From: Oxynema aestuarii AP17
Lineage (GTDB): Bacteria; Cyanobacteriota; Cyanobacteriia; Cyanobacteriales; Laspinemataceae
Assembly: GCF_012295525.1 (NCBI RefSeq)
Contig: NZ_CP051167.1
Span: 434,001-498,000 of the forward strand
Direction of reading: 5' to 3'
Length of the DNA stretch: 64,000 nt
The notes beneath the pieces are model-generated. The model saw nothing but the letters and a program-made list of their open reading frames with translations, had not been told where the DNA came from and did no database searches. A program made the translations under genes and the position numbers. Below, in pieces: positions 38,346 through 47,694 of the stretch; the stretch's first letter is position 1, and the number at the start of each line of letters is the position of its first letter.

Positions 38346-38532
38346 AAGTGAAGTTCTAGACGCAAGGATCTATTCTATCTGATTTTCTTGAGAATGGTTG
38401 GGTTAAAAGCAGTTTTTTTTAAATCGGGGGAGAGGCGATCGTCCTCGACCGTAGCCAAGGATGCCGAGACTCGGGTTCAAAGTAGGTTTTAACCGCCGAG
38501 GAGCGCCGACGAGGGAGCCGTCGATTTCGGCG

Positions 38533-39120
38533 TTAGGTTTGGCTCATCAACGAGATCGATTCTGGGGACGGTCTCAAAGATGCCCCCCGATCTTCCGCTT
38601 CGAGACTGCGGTGTTCGACCTCCCGGGAATCTCCCGCACGGGTCGCCTCGGACTCGCGAGTTTGAGCGGCTTGTCGTTCCAAGTGATTGAGAGTTTCGAC
38701 AAAATCGCGAATGCCGCGAAATTTTCGATACACTGAAGCGAAGCGGATGTAAGCGACTTCGCTGAGTTCTTGGAGGTGGGACAAGACTAATTCGCCGATT
38801 TCGTTGCTGGTGACTTCGCGGATGACTTGTTGTTGCAGGTAGGCTTCAATTTCATCGACTAAAGACTCCAATTGAGCCGCCTCTATCCCGGTTTTTTCGC
38901 AAGCTCGCACGATCCCGCGTAGCAATTTCGAGCGGTCGAAAGACTCGCGCCGACCGTCGCGTTTGATCACGGCGACGGGGACGAATTCGATCCGCTCGTA
39001 GGTGGTAAAACGGCGCTTGCAGTGGATACATTCGCGCCGTCGGCGAACGCTTTGACCTGCTTCTGCCGATCGCGATTCTAAAACTCGACTTTCGGTATGC
39101 TGGCAAAATGGACATCGCAT
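38533..39120 (-). CDS. nrdR: Transcriptional repressor NrdR
   Basis: Represses ribonucleotide reductase genes in response to nucleotide (dATP/ATP) levels. The 195-aa protein has an N-terminal four-Cys zinc ribbon ([17 protein letters not shown] and [13 protein letters not shown]) and an ATP-cone ([20 protein letters not shown] to [17 protein letters not shown]). The C-terminal 45 residues are charged and longer than in short NrdR proteins (about 150 aa), a usual cyanobacterial trait. It lies in the psbB-psbT-nrdR-rpsA block. No rnr gene is in the window. Confidence 0.95.
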   Translation of the reverse strand: MRCPFCQHTESRVLESRSAEAGQSVRRRRECIHCKRRFTTYERIEFVPVAVIKRDGRRESFDRSKLLRGIVRACEKTGIEAAQLESLVDEIEAYLQQQVIREVTSNEIGELVLSHLQELSEVAYIRFASVYRKFRGIRDFVETLNHLERQAAQTRESEATRAGDSREVEHRSLEAEDRGASLRPSPESISLMSQT

Positions 39121-39399
39121 GATTGAATTCCTCTCAGGAAGAAGAAAGTTTTAGCAGGGAGGCTAGAGACATTCAGGAGGAAACTCTACCGGAGGACGAG
39201 TACCGAATGGCATCCGTACGCCCCAATTGCCTTCGATCGCCGTCTACAGAGAGGGGTTGACAGATTTGTCCTCACCAGAATCGATAACAATGGAAAAACC
39301 TGAGCCAATTCATCTAGACTCTATGGCTTCGATCCCGAAGACAGAAAGGTCTAGAGTAGAGTGGCTCAGCGAACTAAAAAAATAGGTTGGCTTTTGTGC

Positions 39400-39495
39400 T
39401 TACTTGCCAATCCGAGGCGGCTCGCGGAAGGCGATCGCGAAGAAGAGCAATCCGATCGTTAAAGTCAGAATTAAGATGTAAGCAACGCTTTCCAT
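39400..39495 (-). CDS. psbT: Photosystem II protein PsbT
   Basis: A 31-aa single-helix subunit at the photosystem II dimer interface that stabilises QA and supports repair. The reading frame [20 protein letters not shown] then [11 protein letters not shown] is a textbook PsbT, ending at TAA. It was found by translating the spacer. It lies 141 bp downstream of psbB, with a strong terminator between them, so it probably has its own promoter or depends on read-through. Confidence 0.96.
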   Translation of the reverse strand: MESVAYILILTLTIGLLFFAIAFREPPRIGK

Positions 39496-39544
39496 GTTAT
39501 CCGTTCCAAATTTTTACAATTGATCTCAGTCTACCAAGCAACAG

Positions 39545-39601
39545 AAAAAAAGGTCTAACAAACTGTTCGTGTCTTAATGGACTCTCTCAGTTGTTAGACC
39601 T
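39545..39601 (-). terminator. psbB rho-independent terminator
   Basis: GGTCTAACA (39552-39560) and TGTTAGACC (39592-39600) form a perfect 9-bp stem, followed on the minus strand by seven T residues. It sits between psbB and psbT. Confidence 0.85.
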
Positions 39602-39636
39602 CGATCCTCAGATTGAGTCGATTGAGTTCAATGACG

Positions 39637-41163
39637 TTAGACTTCTTGTTTCCGGGTGGTGATATCACCCAGTTTTTGGAAGACGCCAAACTCGATTTGC
39701 TCTTCCAGGTCGGGATCGATCCCGGCAAACACGTCGCGGAAGATAGTGCGCGAACCGTGCCACAAGTGACCGAAGAAGAACAACAGGGCAAAGCAGGCGT
39801 GACCGAAGGTAAACCAGCCGCGCGGACTGCTACGGAACACCCCGTCGGAATCTAAGGTTTCGCGATCGAAGGCGAAGGGTTCGCCGAGAACCGCTTTCCG
39901 GGCGTAGGTTTTGACATCGACGGGATCCGTAAAGGTTTTGCCGTCGAGTTCGCCACCGTAGAAGGAGACCGTTACCCCCGTTTGCTCGAAGCTATATTTC
40001 GATTCGGCGCGACGGAAGGGAATGTCGGCGCGGACGACACCATCGGCATCGGTCAACAACACCGGGAAGGTCTCAAAGAAGTTCGGCATCCGACGGGCGG
40101 TGAGTTCGCGACCGTCTTTGTCGGTGAACACCGGATGGCCCAGCCAAGCTTGGGCGATGCCGTCGCCTTGGTCCATCGGACCGACGCGGAACAGACCGCC
40201 TTTAGCGGGGCTGTTGCCGATGTAATCGTAAAACGCCAGTTTGTCGGGAATAGCCGACCACGCCTCGGACAAGTCTTTCCCGGCATCGAGATCGGCTTGT
40301 ACGCGACGTTGAATTTCTTGTTTGAAATAGCCGCCATCCCATTGATAGCGGGTCGGGCCGAACAGTTCGATGGGGGTGGTGGCGGAACCGTACCACATGG
40401 TGCCTGCGACGACGAAAGCCGCAAAGAACACCGCAGCAATACTGCTGGAGAGAACGGTTTCGATGTTCCCCATCCGCAGAGCTTTATAGAGGCGCTCGGG
40501 CGGACGGACGGTTAAGTGGAAGATTCCGGCAATAATCCCGACAATCCCGGCGGCGATGTGGTGGGCCACGATACCCCCCGGGTTGAAGGGGTTAAAGCCA
40601 TCGGGTCCCCATTCCGGGGCGACGGGCTCCACGTGTCCGGTCAAGCCGTAGGGGTCGGAAATCCACATGCCCGGTCCGAATAGCCCGGTCAGGTGGAAGG
40701 CACCGAAGCCGAAGCAGAGCAAACCCGCTAAGAACAAGTGGATGCCGAACATTTTCGGCAAGTCTAAAGCCGGTTGACCCGTGCGGGCGTCGGTGAACAG
40801 TTCGAGGTCCCAATAAACCCAGTGCCAGCAGGCGGCTAGGAAGAGAAGACCCGACAGGACGATATGAGCAGTGGCGACGCCTTCAAAGGACCAGAATCCC
40901 GGATCGACGGCGGTCTCTCCGGTGATGCTCCAGCCTCTCCAAGAGTCGGTGACGCCGAGACGAGCCATGAACGGCATGACGAACATGCCTTGTCGCCACA
41001 TGGGGTTCAATACGGGATCGCTCGGATCGAAAATGGCGAGTTCGTAAAGTGCCATCGACCCAGCCCAACCAGCCACGAGAGCCGTATGCATCAGGTGTAC
41101 GGCAATCAGGCGGCCTGGGTCATTCAGGACGACTGTGTGTACGCGGTACCAGGGTAGTCCCAT
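39637..41163 (-). CDS. psbB: Photosystem II core antenna CP47
   Basis: Chlorophyll-binding inner antenna of photosystem II, 508 aa, six transmembrane helices and a large lumenal loop between helices V and VI. It begins [20 protein letters not shown] and ends near [17 protein letters not shown], both typical. His-rich helices ([56 protein letters not shown]) bind chlorophyll. A strong ribosome site, GAGGAGGAAG, is 9-18 bp before the ATG. The first photosystem gene of the block psbB-psbT-nrdR-rpsA. Confidence 0.98.
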   Translation of the reverse strand: MGLPWYRVHTVVLNDPGRLIAVHLMHTALVAGWAGSMALYELAIFDPSDPVLNPMWRQGMFVMPFMARLGVTDSWRGWSITGETAVDPGFWSFEGVATAHIVLSGLLFLAACWHWVYWDLELFTDARTGQPALDLPKMFGIHLFLAGLLCFGFGAFHLTGLFGPGMWISDPYGLTGHVEPVAPEWGPDGFNPFNPGGIVAHHIAAGIVGIIAGIFHLTVRPPERLYKALRMGNIETVLSSSIAAVFFAAFVVAGTMWYGSATTPIELFGPTRYQWDGGYFKQEIQRRVQADLDAGKDLSEAWSAIPDKLAFYDYIGNSPAKGGLFRVGPMDQGDGIAQAWLGHPVFTDKDGRELTARRMPNFFETFPVLLTDADGVVRADIPFRRAESKYSFEQTGVTVSFYGGELDGKTFTDPVDVKTYARKAVLGEPFAFDRETLDSDGVFRSSPRGWFTFGHACFALLFFFGHLWHGSRTIFRDVFAGIDPDLEEQIEFGVFQKLGDITTRKQEV

Positions 41164-41439
41164 TGACTACACTTCCTCCTCGATTAGAAAAATCTACTTG
41201 GACGCTATCTTGGTGCCTTTTATTAGAGTCTTTGCCTTGCTGCCCAGAGGGGGCCAATTGGCTGAGAACTAAGCAGTGAGGCAGTTCGACAAGAGTATTC
41301 TCAAAAATGAGAGTATTTAAAGAAGTGTAACTATTGACTGAGCCGATTGCAAGCATCTCGATGGCTTGGGGCAAAATGACGATCGCCCGTTAAGGCGCGA
41401 GATCGTGCTGCCGGGGTTGGATACTGACACGATCGCGCT
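41164..41439 (-). promoter_or_regulatory. psbB promoter and leader region
   Basis: A gene-free 276-bp stretch between psbB and the next minus-strand gene. It must contain the psbB promoter. I see the ribosome site at about 41173-41182 but no confident -35/-10 pair or operator. Confidence 0.4.
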
Positions 41440-41775
41440 CTAGGAGAATTTGGGCGATCGCATTCCATCCGCCATCTGACAGATCGTTTGCGAATCGCAC
41501 AGTCTGGCGAGTACCTGGTCGCCGCTCATCAACCGTCGGATGAAGACTTGACCGATGGTTGAGGGCGGAAGATTGGCGTCCGGTAGAGGTTTGACTTCGA
41601 CCATAATCACCGGATCTTCGACGCGGTAGAGCCACAGTTTTTCACTGCTCTCCAGCAAACACAGGTTCATGCGCTCGATCTGCGGCGCCCGTCGCCACGC
41701 CAACTCGTTCCACAATCCTTCGACTCCCCACACTCGACCCACGGTCCAGCCTTCAGTTAGAAAGAAGTATTTCAC
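41440..41775 (-). CDS. Conserved cyanobacterial hypothetical protein
   Basis: A 111-aa soluble protein. The N-terminal part MKYFFLTEGWTVGRVWGVEG and the core ERMNLCLLESSEKLWLYRVE, then VMVEVKPLP-like strands, read as a compact mixed alpha/beta domain. The C-terminus is helical (IGQVFIRRLMSGDQVLARLC). I recall close relatives throughout cyanobacteria without an assigned function. It lies upstream of psbB on the same strand. A role tied to photosystem II is only suggested by position. Confidence 0.7.
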   Translation of the reverse strand: MKYFFLTEGWTVGRVWGVEGLWNELAWRRAPQIERMNLCLLESSEKLWLYRVEDPVIMVEVKPLPDANLPPSTIGQVFIRRLMSGDQVLARLCDSQTICQMADGMRSPKFS

Positions 41776-41837
41776 GGAAAATCTTTGCTCTTGTTTGGAA
41801 GCCCTGTCACTTTAGCGCAGGGAGGAAAAACGATACG

Positions 41838-41901
41838 GGCGGTTTTAACCGCCGTCCCCTCGTGGGAGCGAGGGAAAAGAGGTGCTCTTTTCCCTCGCTC
41901 C
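41838..41901. repeat. Two adjacent perfect palindromes
   Basis: GGCGGTT-TT-AACCGCC (41838-41853) is followed by a 17-bp perfect stem starting GGAGCGAGGGAAAAGAG (41865-41881), a GTG loop and the complementary arm (41885-41901). Such extreme hairpins are typical of transposon ends or REP-like elements. They lie 60-125 bp upstream of the hypothetical gene's start. Confidence 0.8.
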
Positions 41902-42096
41902 TGTTAGCCGGAGTCACCTAAAGTGCCCGGCGTCATAGCGCCTCGCCAATGTTATCGGTCGGTACTTTCCAAACTGCACGGTCTTACCCCTCGTACGACG
42001 GTTTAACGGTTTGGTTCTAGAGCAGGAGACTGGCGACGTATCCCCAGGTAGGAACTTTAACGCTTACCGATAACGTAGCCCTCGAAGGACTTAGCC

Positions 42097-42193
42097 TGGG
42101 TAGGGGCGTTTCGCGACATGGGTAGGGGCGTTTCGCCAAATGGGTAGGGGCGTTTCGCGACATGGGTAGGGGCGTTTCGCGAAACGCCCCTAC
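42097..42193. repeat. Four 22-bp tandem repeats ending in a 28-bp palindrome
   Basis: Units TGGGTAGGGGCGTTTCGCGACA start at 42097, 42119, 42141 and 42163; the second differs by CCAAA at its end. The last unit runs into its own inverse, giving a perfect 28-bp palindrome at 42166-42193 (arm GTAGGGGCGTTTCG). The same palindrome, imperfect, is at 10171-10198. Confidence 0.85.
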
Positions 42194-42958
42194 GAAAGGA
42201 GAGGCACGAATCCCGGTTAATTTAGGGTGGGGTGCTGACAAATATTTCTAGGCAGTAGACAAAGAACTTGCTGTTTACCATATCGCGAAATTGCGCCAAT
42301 TTTCGAGGGAGTGCCATCCATATTTTCTGACGCGATCGCCCGCCCACCCTTGCCACTTTGGATCCCGAGAAGCGAAAATTAGAATTAAGGCCGACCCCTT
42401 GAAATTCCTCGAACGATTGCCAACCCTGGGAGATCGCTGACACCGGGCGATCGTTCTTAGGATCGACTCAGGCAATGAATTGAGCTAATTCACCGATGAT
42501 TTTTTGAGTTCTGTTCTTTTCTCTATCCATCTCTATTCCTGTTGGCTTATCTTGAAACTGAGGGATCGATCGCACTCAATGCTTCCGTGCGATTCAGAAT
42601 TCTGACCCGTTTAAAAGTTTCGATCTGCTCCATTGACTCTCGGCAGAACAATTTCAATTGATGCGCTATCGATCGCAACATCGGGAGATCTCGAACGGTG
42701 TGGAGGCTTGAAAACCGCACGAAAAATATCCATCAATTGAATAGGTCGCTTTAAGGCTCGGAATGAAGCGATTGAAGGAGCATTTTCGTTCAAGTGTCAA
42801 CCTAGCGCTTCCTTTCTGTACCCTTGAAAAATTTAAGCGCTATATTTCTAAACATGAAAAAACAAAATCTGGAAGGATAGAGAATATCATTTAGATTGCC
42901 AATCAACCTTCGGGGTAAAATATCCAAGTATTTTTACGGAAAGATCGTAACGTATAAA

Positions 42959-45900
42959 ATGCCAAAAATCTCCTTACGCACTGTTTTGATCGGTGTATTC
43001 ACCTTGCAAGTATTGGTAACTGTCGGTGCTATTAAATATCTTTCCAATCGGAACCAGAAGCAATCCATTAAAGAGTTGACCCATCAAGTGATGGAGGAAG
43101 TCGGCGATCGCATCGGCGATCGTCTCGAAAGCTACTTACAAGTCCCCCAAGATATCGTCAGGTTTAACGATTTAGCCACTCGTAACGGAATCCTGGATCT
43201 TAACGATATCGATTCCCTCCAAAAATATCTATGGAATCAGATCGACAGTCGGCCCGATCTCACCTCAATTTATTTTGCAAACAATAAGGGAGAACTGATC
43301 GAATACATCAGGGTTTCCAGTCAAAAAGAAGTCGAAGTAGGCAAAAGATTAACGGGGAAAGAACCGACGATCGGCACTCTCTATTTAGGAGAAGTAAGGC
43401 GAGAAAACTTAAGTCAGCGCAATTACTATTCTTTGGACGAATCAGGCCGACCTCAAGAAGTTGTGTATAGCACCGATATCAACTTTTCTAAATTGGGTTG
43501 GTACCGTCAAGCGATCGGCAGTAAAAAACAAGCTTGGACACCGGTTGTTATTTACCAAGTATCAGGAATTTTAGGGATCTTTGCCGTTGCCCCAATTTAC
43601 AGTAAAACAAATGAATTTCAAGCAGTTTTCGCCTCTCATATCAGTCTCAGTAGTTTGAGTGATTTTCTCAGAAAACTGAATTTTTCCACTTCTGGAGAAG
43701 CATTTATTCTAAATCGTTCCGGTCATTTAGTCGCTACTTCTACCTCTGAATCGCTTGCCGTAAAATCCCCCGATCGTCCTTTTGAGCTTCTCCCTGCCGA
43801 CCGGAGTAACAACCCTCGAATTCGCGAGATTTATCGACAAATTTCTCAAAATTTAGACCGCTTAGAAACATTAAAAGAACCACAAAATCTTACAGTTTTC
43901 ATTGAAAATCGTCTTTTGTTTGTTCGAGTCATTCCTTATCGAGATCCATTGGGATTGGACTGGCTGATTGTGGTGAACATTCCGGAACATGATGTGATGG
44001 GAAAGATCCACGAAAATACGCGAACGACGGTTTTTTTGTCGATCGTAATTTTGATGATTTCCACCGGAATCGGAATTCTTACTGCTCGCTGGATTACTCA
44101 ACCGATTATTCGCTTAAATGAAATTGCCAAACAATTTAGTTTGGGAGACTTTCATCCCTCTATTCCGGAGAATCCGATTCATGAAATTGGGGAATTAGCC
44201 GATTCCTTTCAGCGAATGTCGCGATCGCTCGATCGTTCATTTGAAGCGCTTAAAAAGAGTGAAGAAAAATTTTCAACCTTATTAGATGCGGTTCCTGTTG
44301 GCATTTCTGTATTGGATCGGAAAGGAAAAGTAGTAGTGATGAATGGGTTTGCCAAAAAGATTTTAGGTTTGGCCAATTTAACCCAATATAAAATTAGATG
44401 GATACCTAAATTTTATCAAATTTACGTAGCGGGAACCGATCGCCTATATCCTTGGAAACAATTACCTTTTCTGCGAGCCTTGAAAGGGGAAACAGTCTTA
44501 GCAGACGATCTGGAAATTCATCGCCGTGACGGTAAAGTTATTCCCCTAGAAATTCGTGCAACTCCAGTCTTTGACGATCGCGGAAAGGTTATTTATACGA
44601 TTAATGCTTTTGTCGATATTAGCGATCGCCTCGAAGCGGAACGAGTCTTATTAAATTACAACCATATGTTAGAAGTGCAAGTTCGGGAACGAACGGAAGC
44701 ATTACAGTCTACCGAAGCACGACTGAATGCCTTTTTTGCCTCTGCAACGGTGGGAATGTGCATTTTAGATGACGAACTCAATGCGATCAAAATTAACGAA
44801 CCTTTCGCCGCAATTGATGCAGTTGATATTCCCAATTCGATCGGAAAATCTTTAGAAGAGATATCTCCAAAACTAGCCGCTAAATTGCAATCTCTATGTC
44901 GTCGAGTCTTGAGGAGCGATCGCGGAATCTTAAATCGAGAATTTGCGATTGAATATCCTCTACTTAATCATTACAAACGCGACTTTATGGCATCTTTATT
45001 TCCTATTTTAAGTAAGAAGTCTACTCATTGTGGAGTCGGGATAGTTCTTTTAGAAATCAGCGATCGCAAACGAGTAGAAGAAGCATTAAGCCAGAGCGAA
45101 TCGACGTTGCGGAGCTTTTTTAACAGTGCCTCAATGATGATGGGAATTGTCGAAGTCCAGGACAATGACATTCTTCATATCTCAGATAATTTGAGCTATG
45201 CGCGTTTTTTTGGAACCACACCAGAAGCGGTTAAAAATCGTTGGGCCAGTGAAATAGCAGTGCCGGAATCTGTACGACAGTTGTGGATCGAACGGTATCG
45301 CGAAGCAGAACGGACTCAATCTCCGGTACGTTTTGAGTACGTTCATCAGACACCAGATGGAGATCGATACTTGTCAGCAACAGTTTGCACGATCGCGGTC
45401 AATGTCAACGGACGATCGCGATTTTCTTATATTGTTGAAGATATTAGCGATCGCCAACGTGCGGAACAAGCGTTGCGAACCAATGAAGCACGGTTGCGAA
45501 ATTTAGCCACGGCGATTCCCGGGATTATTTATTCTCTGCTGAAATATAGAGATAGTTCTTTGAAATTTGAATATATTAATCGAGCGGTTGAAGAAATTTA
45601 TGAGATAAAAGTTGAGGACTTTTTAGAAAATACAGAAGAAACGCTCTTGAGATCGATCTATCCCGAAGATTTAGAGGCTTATCAGAAAGCTGTGAATCGC
45701 AGTGCAGAAACTTTAGAAAGATTCAGGCATGAATGGAGAATTATCACCCCTTCGGGAAAAATTAAATGGTTACAAGCGAACTCCCAACCGGAAGCTCGTC
45801 AAAATGGAGAGATTTGCTGGCATGGCATCGTCCAAGATATTAGCGATCGCAAACAAGCTGAAGTCGAACTAGCCAGAGCGAAAGAAGCGGCAGAAGCGGC

Positions 45901-47434
45901 CAACCAAGCTAAAAGCACATTTCTTGCCTCGATGAGTCACGAATTGAGAACGCCACTCAATGCGATTCTCGGTTTTGCTCAATTAATGAGTTATAGCTCT
46001 CATTTGACACCGAGCGATCGCAAGTCAATCGAGATTATTAATCGAAGTGGATCGCATTTATTGATGCTGATTAATGACGTTCTGGATATGGCAAAAATTG
46101 AGGCAGGTCGTATTATTTTAAATGAAAATAGCTTTAATTTTAATATTTTTATTGAAGATCTAAGAGAACTGTTTGATTTGAAGGCAATCGAGAAAAAACT
46201 ACTCTTACAAGTTGATATCGATCCTAACATTCCGACATGTTTAGAAGCCGATGAAGTCCGTTTGAGGCAGATTTTAATTAATTTATTGGGAAATGCAATT
46301 AAATTTACCGATTACGGGTTTATTCTTTTGAAGGCGTCTTTACAAGACAACGACAAATCGCCTAGCACTTCGGAGGAAGCCCCGCGTCAATTGTCAGGGA
46401 CTGTTGCAGGCGATCGCGTGCGGGTTGAATTTGAAGTAAGAGATAGCGGTATTGGCATTCCAGAAGAACAATTAGAAAGTATATTCGAGCCGTTCTTACA
46501 AACACGAACGGGTAAACAATCGCAAGAAGGAACGGGTTTAGGTCTGGCGATCGTCCGCAAATTCGTCACCTTGATGGGGGGAACTATTTCGGTTCGCAGT
46601 CAACTCGGAGAAGGCAGTCAATTTTTATTACGAGTTCCGTTAAAAGTCGCTTCAATTCCTGGGGACGGCGGCGAGCGATCGCTGACTGAAAAACCGATTG
46701 CTCTGGAAGGGAACCCCTCTCGCTATCGAATTTTAGTAGTTGACGATTGCGCGGATAATCGAGAACTGTTGCTACAAATTCTTTTACCTTTTGGCTTTCA
46801 AATTCGCGAAGCCAGTGACGGTTTTGAAGCCTTAGAAGAATGGGAACGCTGGCGACCCGATGTCGTCTTTATGGATATGCAAATTCCCGGAATGGACGGG
46901 ATGGAGGTGACTCGGGAAATCAGAAAACGAGAAGATCGGTTGACTCCTGAAGACAATCGACAGGCGCCAGGAGGCGATCTCGTTGGCGAAAGCGAGCTCT
47001 TTTCTCAGTCTAAAACGATTGTGATTTCCGTTAGTGCAAGTAGTTTTCAACAACAAAAAAATTTGATCCTCAATTCTGGATGCGACGAAGCAATTGACAA
47101 ACCCTTTCAGACATTCCAAATTCTTGAAAGTTTGTCAAAACATTTAGGATTGCGGTATATTAGTAAATTGCCAGCCACTTCAAATCTCCGTCTTTCCTCT
47201 CCAGACAAGGAAGTCGATTCAACGCAGTTTGCTACTGTATCTGTCGAACAAATTCTGGCTTTGGAAGCGGCCAGCCTCCGGGGAAAAATTAGTGAAATTT
47301 ATAGTATTCTCGATCGAATTGCACTAGAGAATACAACCTTGTCCGAGCAACTCAGATCTTTAGCGGATCGCTTTCAATATCAGAAAATATTGACAGCTAT
47401 TCAAAACTTCAGAGAAAATTCCAATCTACATTGA
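42959..47434 (+). CDS. Hybrid histidine kinase (dCache, HAMP, four PAS, HisKA, HATPase, REC)
   Basis: A very large membrane-bound hybrid kinase of 1491 aa. Order: transmembrane helix (about 7-27), periplasmic dCache sensor (about 35-330, with DLTSIYFANNKGELIEYIRV), second helix, HAMP, four PAS domains (roughly 435-555, 575-700, 705-835, 840-965; each ends in a DISDR-type linker), HisKA with His994, HATPase ([19 protein letters not shown]) and a C-terminal receiver with Asp1306 (FMDMQIPGMDG). A helical tail of about 85 residues follows. The ATG at 42959 is preferred; the frame is open from a TTG at 42896. It is paralogous to the next gene. Confidence 0.9.
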   Translation: MPKISLRTVLIGVFTLQVLVTVGAIKYLSNRNQKQSIKELTHQVMEEVGDRIGDRLESYLQVPQDIVRFNDLATRNGILDLNDIDSLQKYLWNQIDSRPDLTSIYFANNKGELIEYIRVSSQKEVEVGKRLTGKEPTIGTLYLGEVRRENLSQRNYYSLDESGRPQEVVYSTDINFSKLGWYRQAIGSKKQAWTPVVIYQVSGILGIFAVAPIYSKTNEFQAVFASHISLSSLSDFLRKLNFSTSGEAFILNRSGHLVATSTSESLAVKSPDRPFELLPADRSNNPRIREIYRQISQNLDRLETLKEPQNLTVFIENRLLFVRVIPYRDPLGLDWLIVVNIPEHDVMGKIHENTRTTVFLSIVILMISTGIGILTARWITQPIIRLNEIAKQFSLGDFHPSIPENPIHEIGELADSFQRMSRSLDRSFEALKKSEEKFSTLLDAVPVGISVLDRKGKVVVMNGFAKKILGLANLTQYKIRWIPKFYQIYVAGTDRLYPWKQLPFLRALKGETVLADDLEIHRRDGKVIPLEIRATPVFDDRGKVIYTINAFVDISDRLEAERVLLNYNHMLEVQVRERTEALQSTEARLNAFFASATVGMCILDDELNAIKINEPFAAIDAVDIPNSIGKSLEEISPKLAAKLQSLCRRVLRSDRGILNREFAIEYPLLNHYKRDFMASLFPILSKKSTHCGVGIVLLEISDRKRVEEALSQSESTLRSFFNSASMMMGIVEVQDNDILHISDNLSYARFFGTTPEAVKNRWASEIAVPESVRQLWIERYREAERTQSPVRFEYVHQTPDGDRYLSATVCTIAVNVNGRSRFSYIVEDISDRQRAEQALRTNEARLRNLATAIPGIIYSLLKYRDSSLKFEYINRAVEEIYEIKVEDFLENTEETLLRSIYPEDLEAYQKAVNRSAETLERFRHEWRIITPSGKIKWLQANSQPEARQNGEICWHGIVQDISDRKQAEVELARAKEAAEAANQAKSTFLASMSHELRTPLNAILGFAQLMSYSSHLTPSDRKSIEIINRSGSHLLMLINDVLDMAKIEAGRIILNENSFNFNIFIEDLRELFDLKAIEKKLLLQVDIDPNIPTCLEADEVRLRQILINLLGNAIKFTDYGFILLKASLQDNDKSPSTSEEAPRQLSGTVAGDRVRVEFEVRDSGIGIPEEQLESIFEPFLQTRTGKQSQEGTGLGLAIVRKFVTLMGGTISVRSQLGEGSQFLLRVPLKVASIPGDGGERSLTEKPIALEGNPSRYRILVVDDCADNRELLLQILLPFGFQIREASDGFEALEEWERWRPDVVFMDMQIPGMDGMEVTREIRKREDRLTPEDNRQAPGGDLVGESELFSQSKTIVISVSASSFQQQKNLILNSGCDEAIDKPFQTFQILESLSKHLGLRYISKLPATSNLRLSSPDKEVDSTQFATVSVEQILALEAASLRGKISEIYSILDRIALENTTLSEQLRSLADRFQYQKILTAIQNFRENSNLH

Positions 47435-47694
47435 TGGCTATATCTTCTCGTCCGCAAATGTTTTAAGATGCGATCGCGCCGTGCGATCGCCACGAGAGTT
47501 AACTCGCTCAATTGAGGGGTTAGACCCGTCGTCTTCCCCGATCGGTGCTGGAAGTGGTCTCAAAGCGATCGCGGTTCAATTGAGAAGACTTCTCAATTAT
47601 TATCTCGTTTCTCGATTAATTTTTAGGGTTTAGAAATTAAGAAGCGGGTCGGTCGATACTCATTTCAACCCCACCATTGTAACAGGGTACAAAA
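47435..47694. other. Spacer between the two hybrid kinase genes
   Basis: 260 bp with HIP1 octamers near 47470-47490, an AT-rich section from 47580 and no coding frame or terminator that I can see. The downstream kinase start is preceded by only a weak ribosome site (AACAGGGTACAAA). Confidence 0.45.

Larger units (their letters stand above)
41776..42958. other. 1.2-kb gene-free region with hairpins and repeats
   Basis: No credible protein-coding gene. It holds two consecutive palindromes (41838-41853 and 41865-41901), a minus-strand open stretch (about 42062 down to 41914) that resembles the low-complexity, Arg-rich C-terminal tail of TnpB proteins, the tandem repeat array at 42097-42193, and AT-rich DNA before the hybrid kinase. 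The first half may be a decayed transposon end. From 42250 to 42900 I see nothing specific. Confidence 0.5.

Noticed and set aside
42097-42193. Possible CRISPR array in the 22-bp repeats.
   Set aside because: The units are directly head to tail with no spacers, and no cas gene is in the window.
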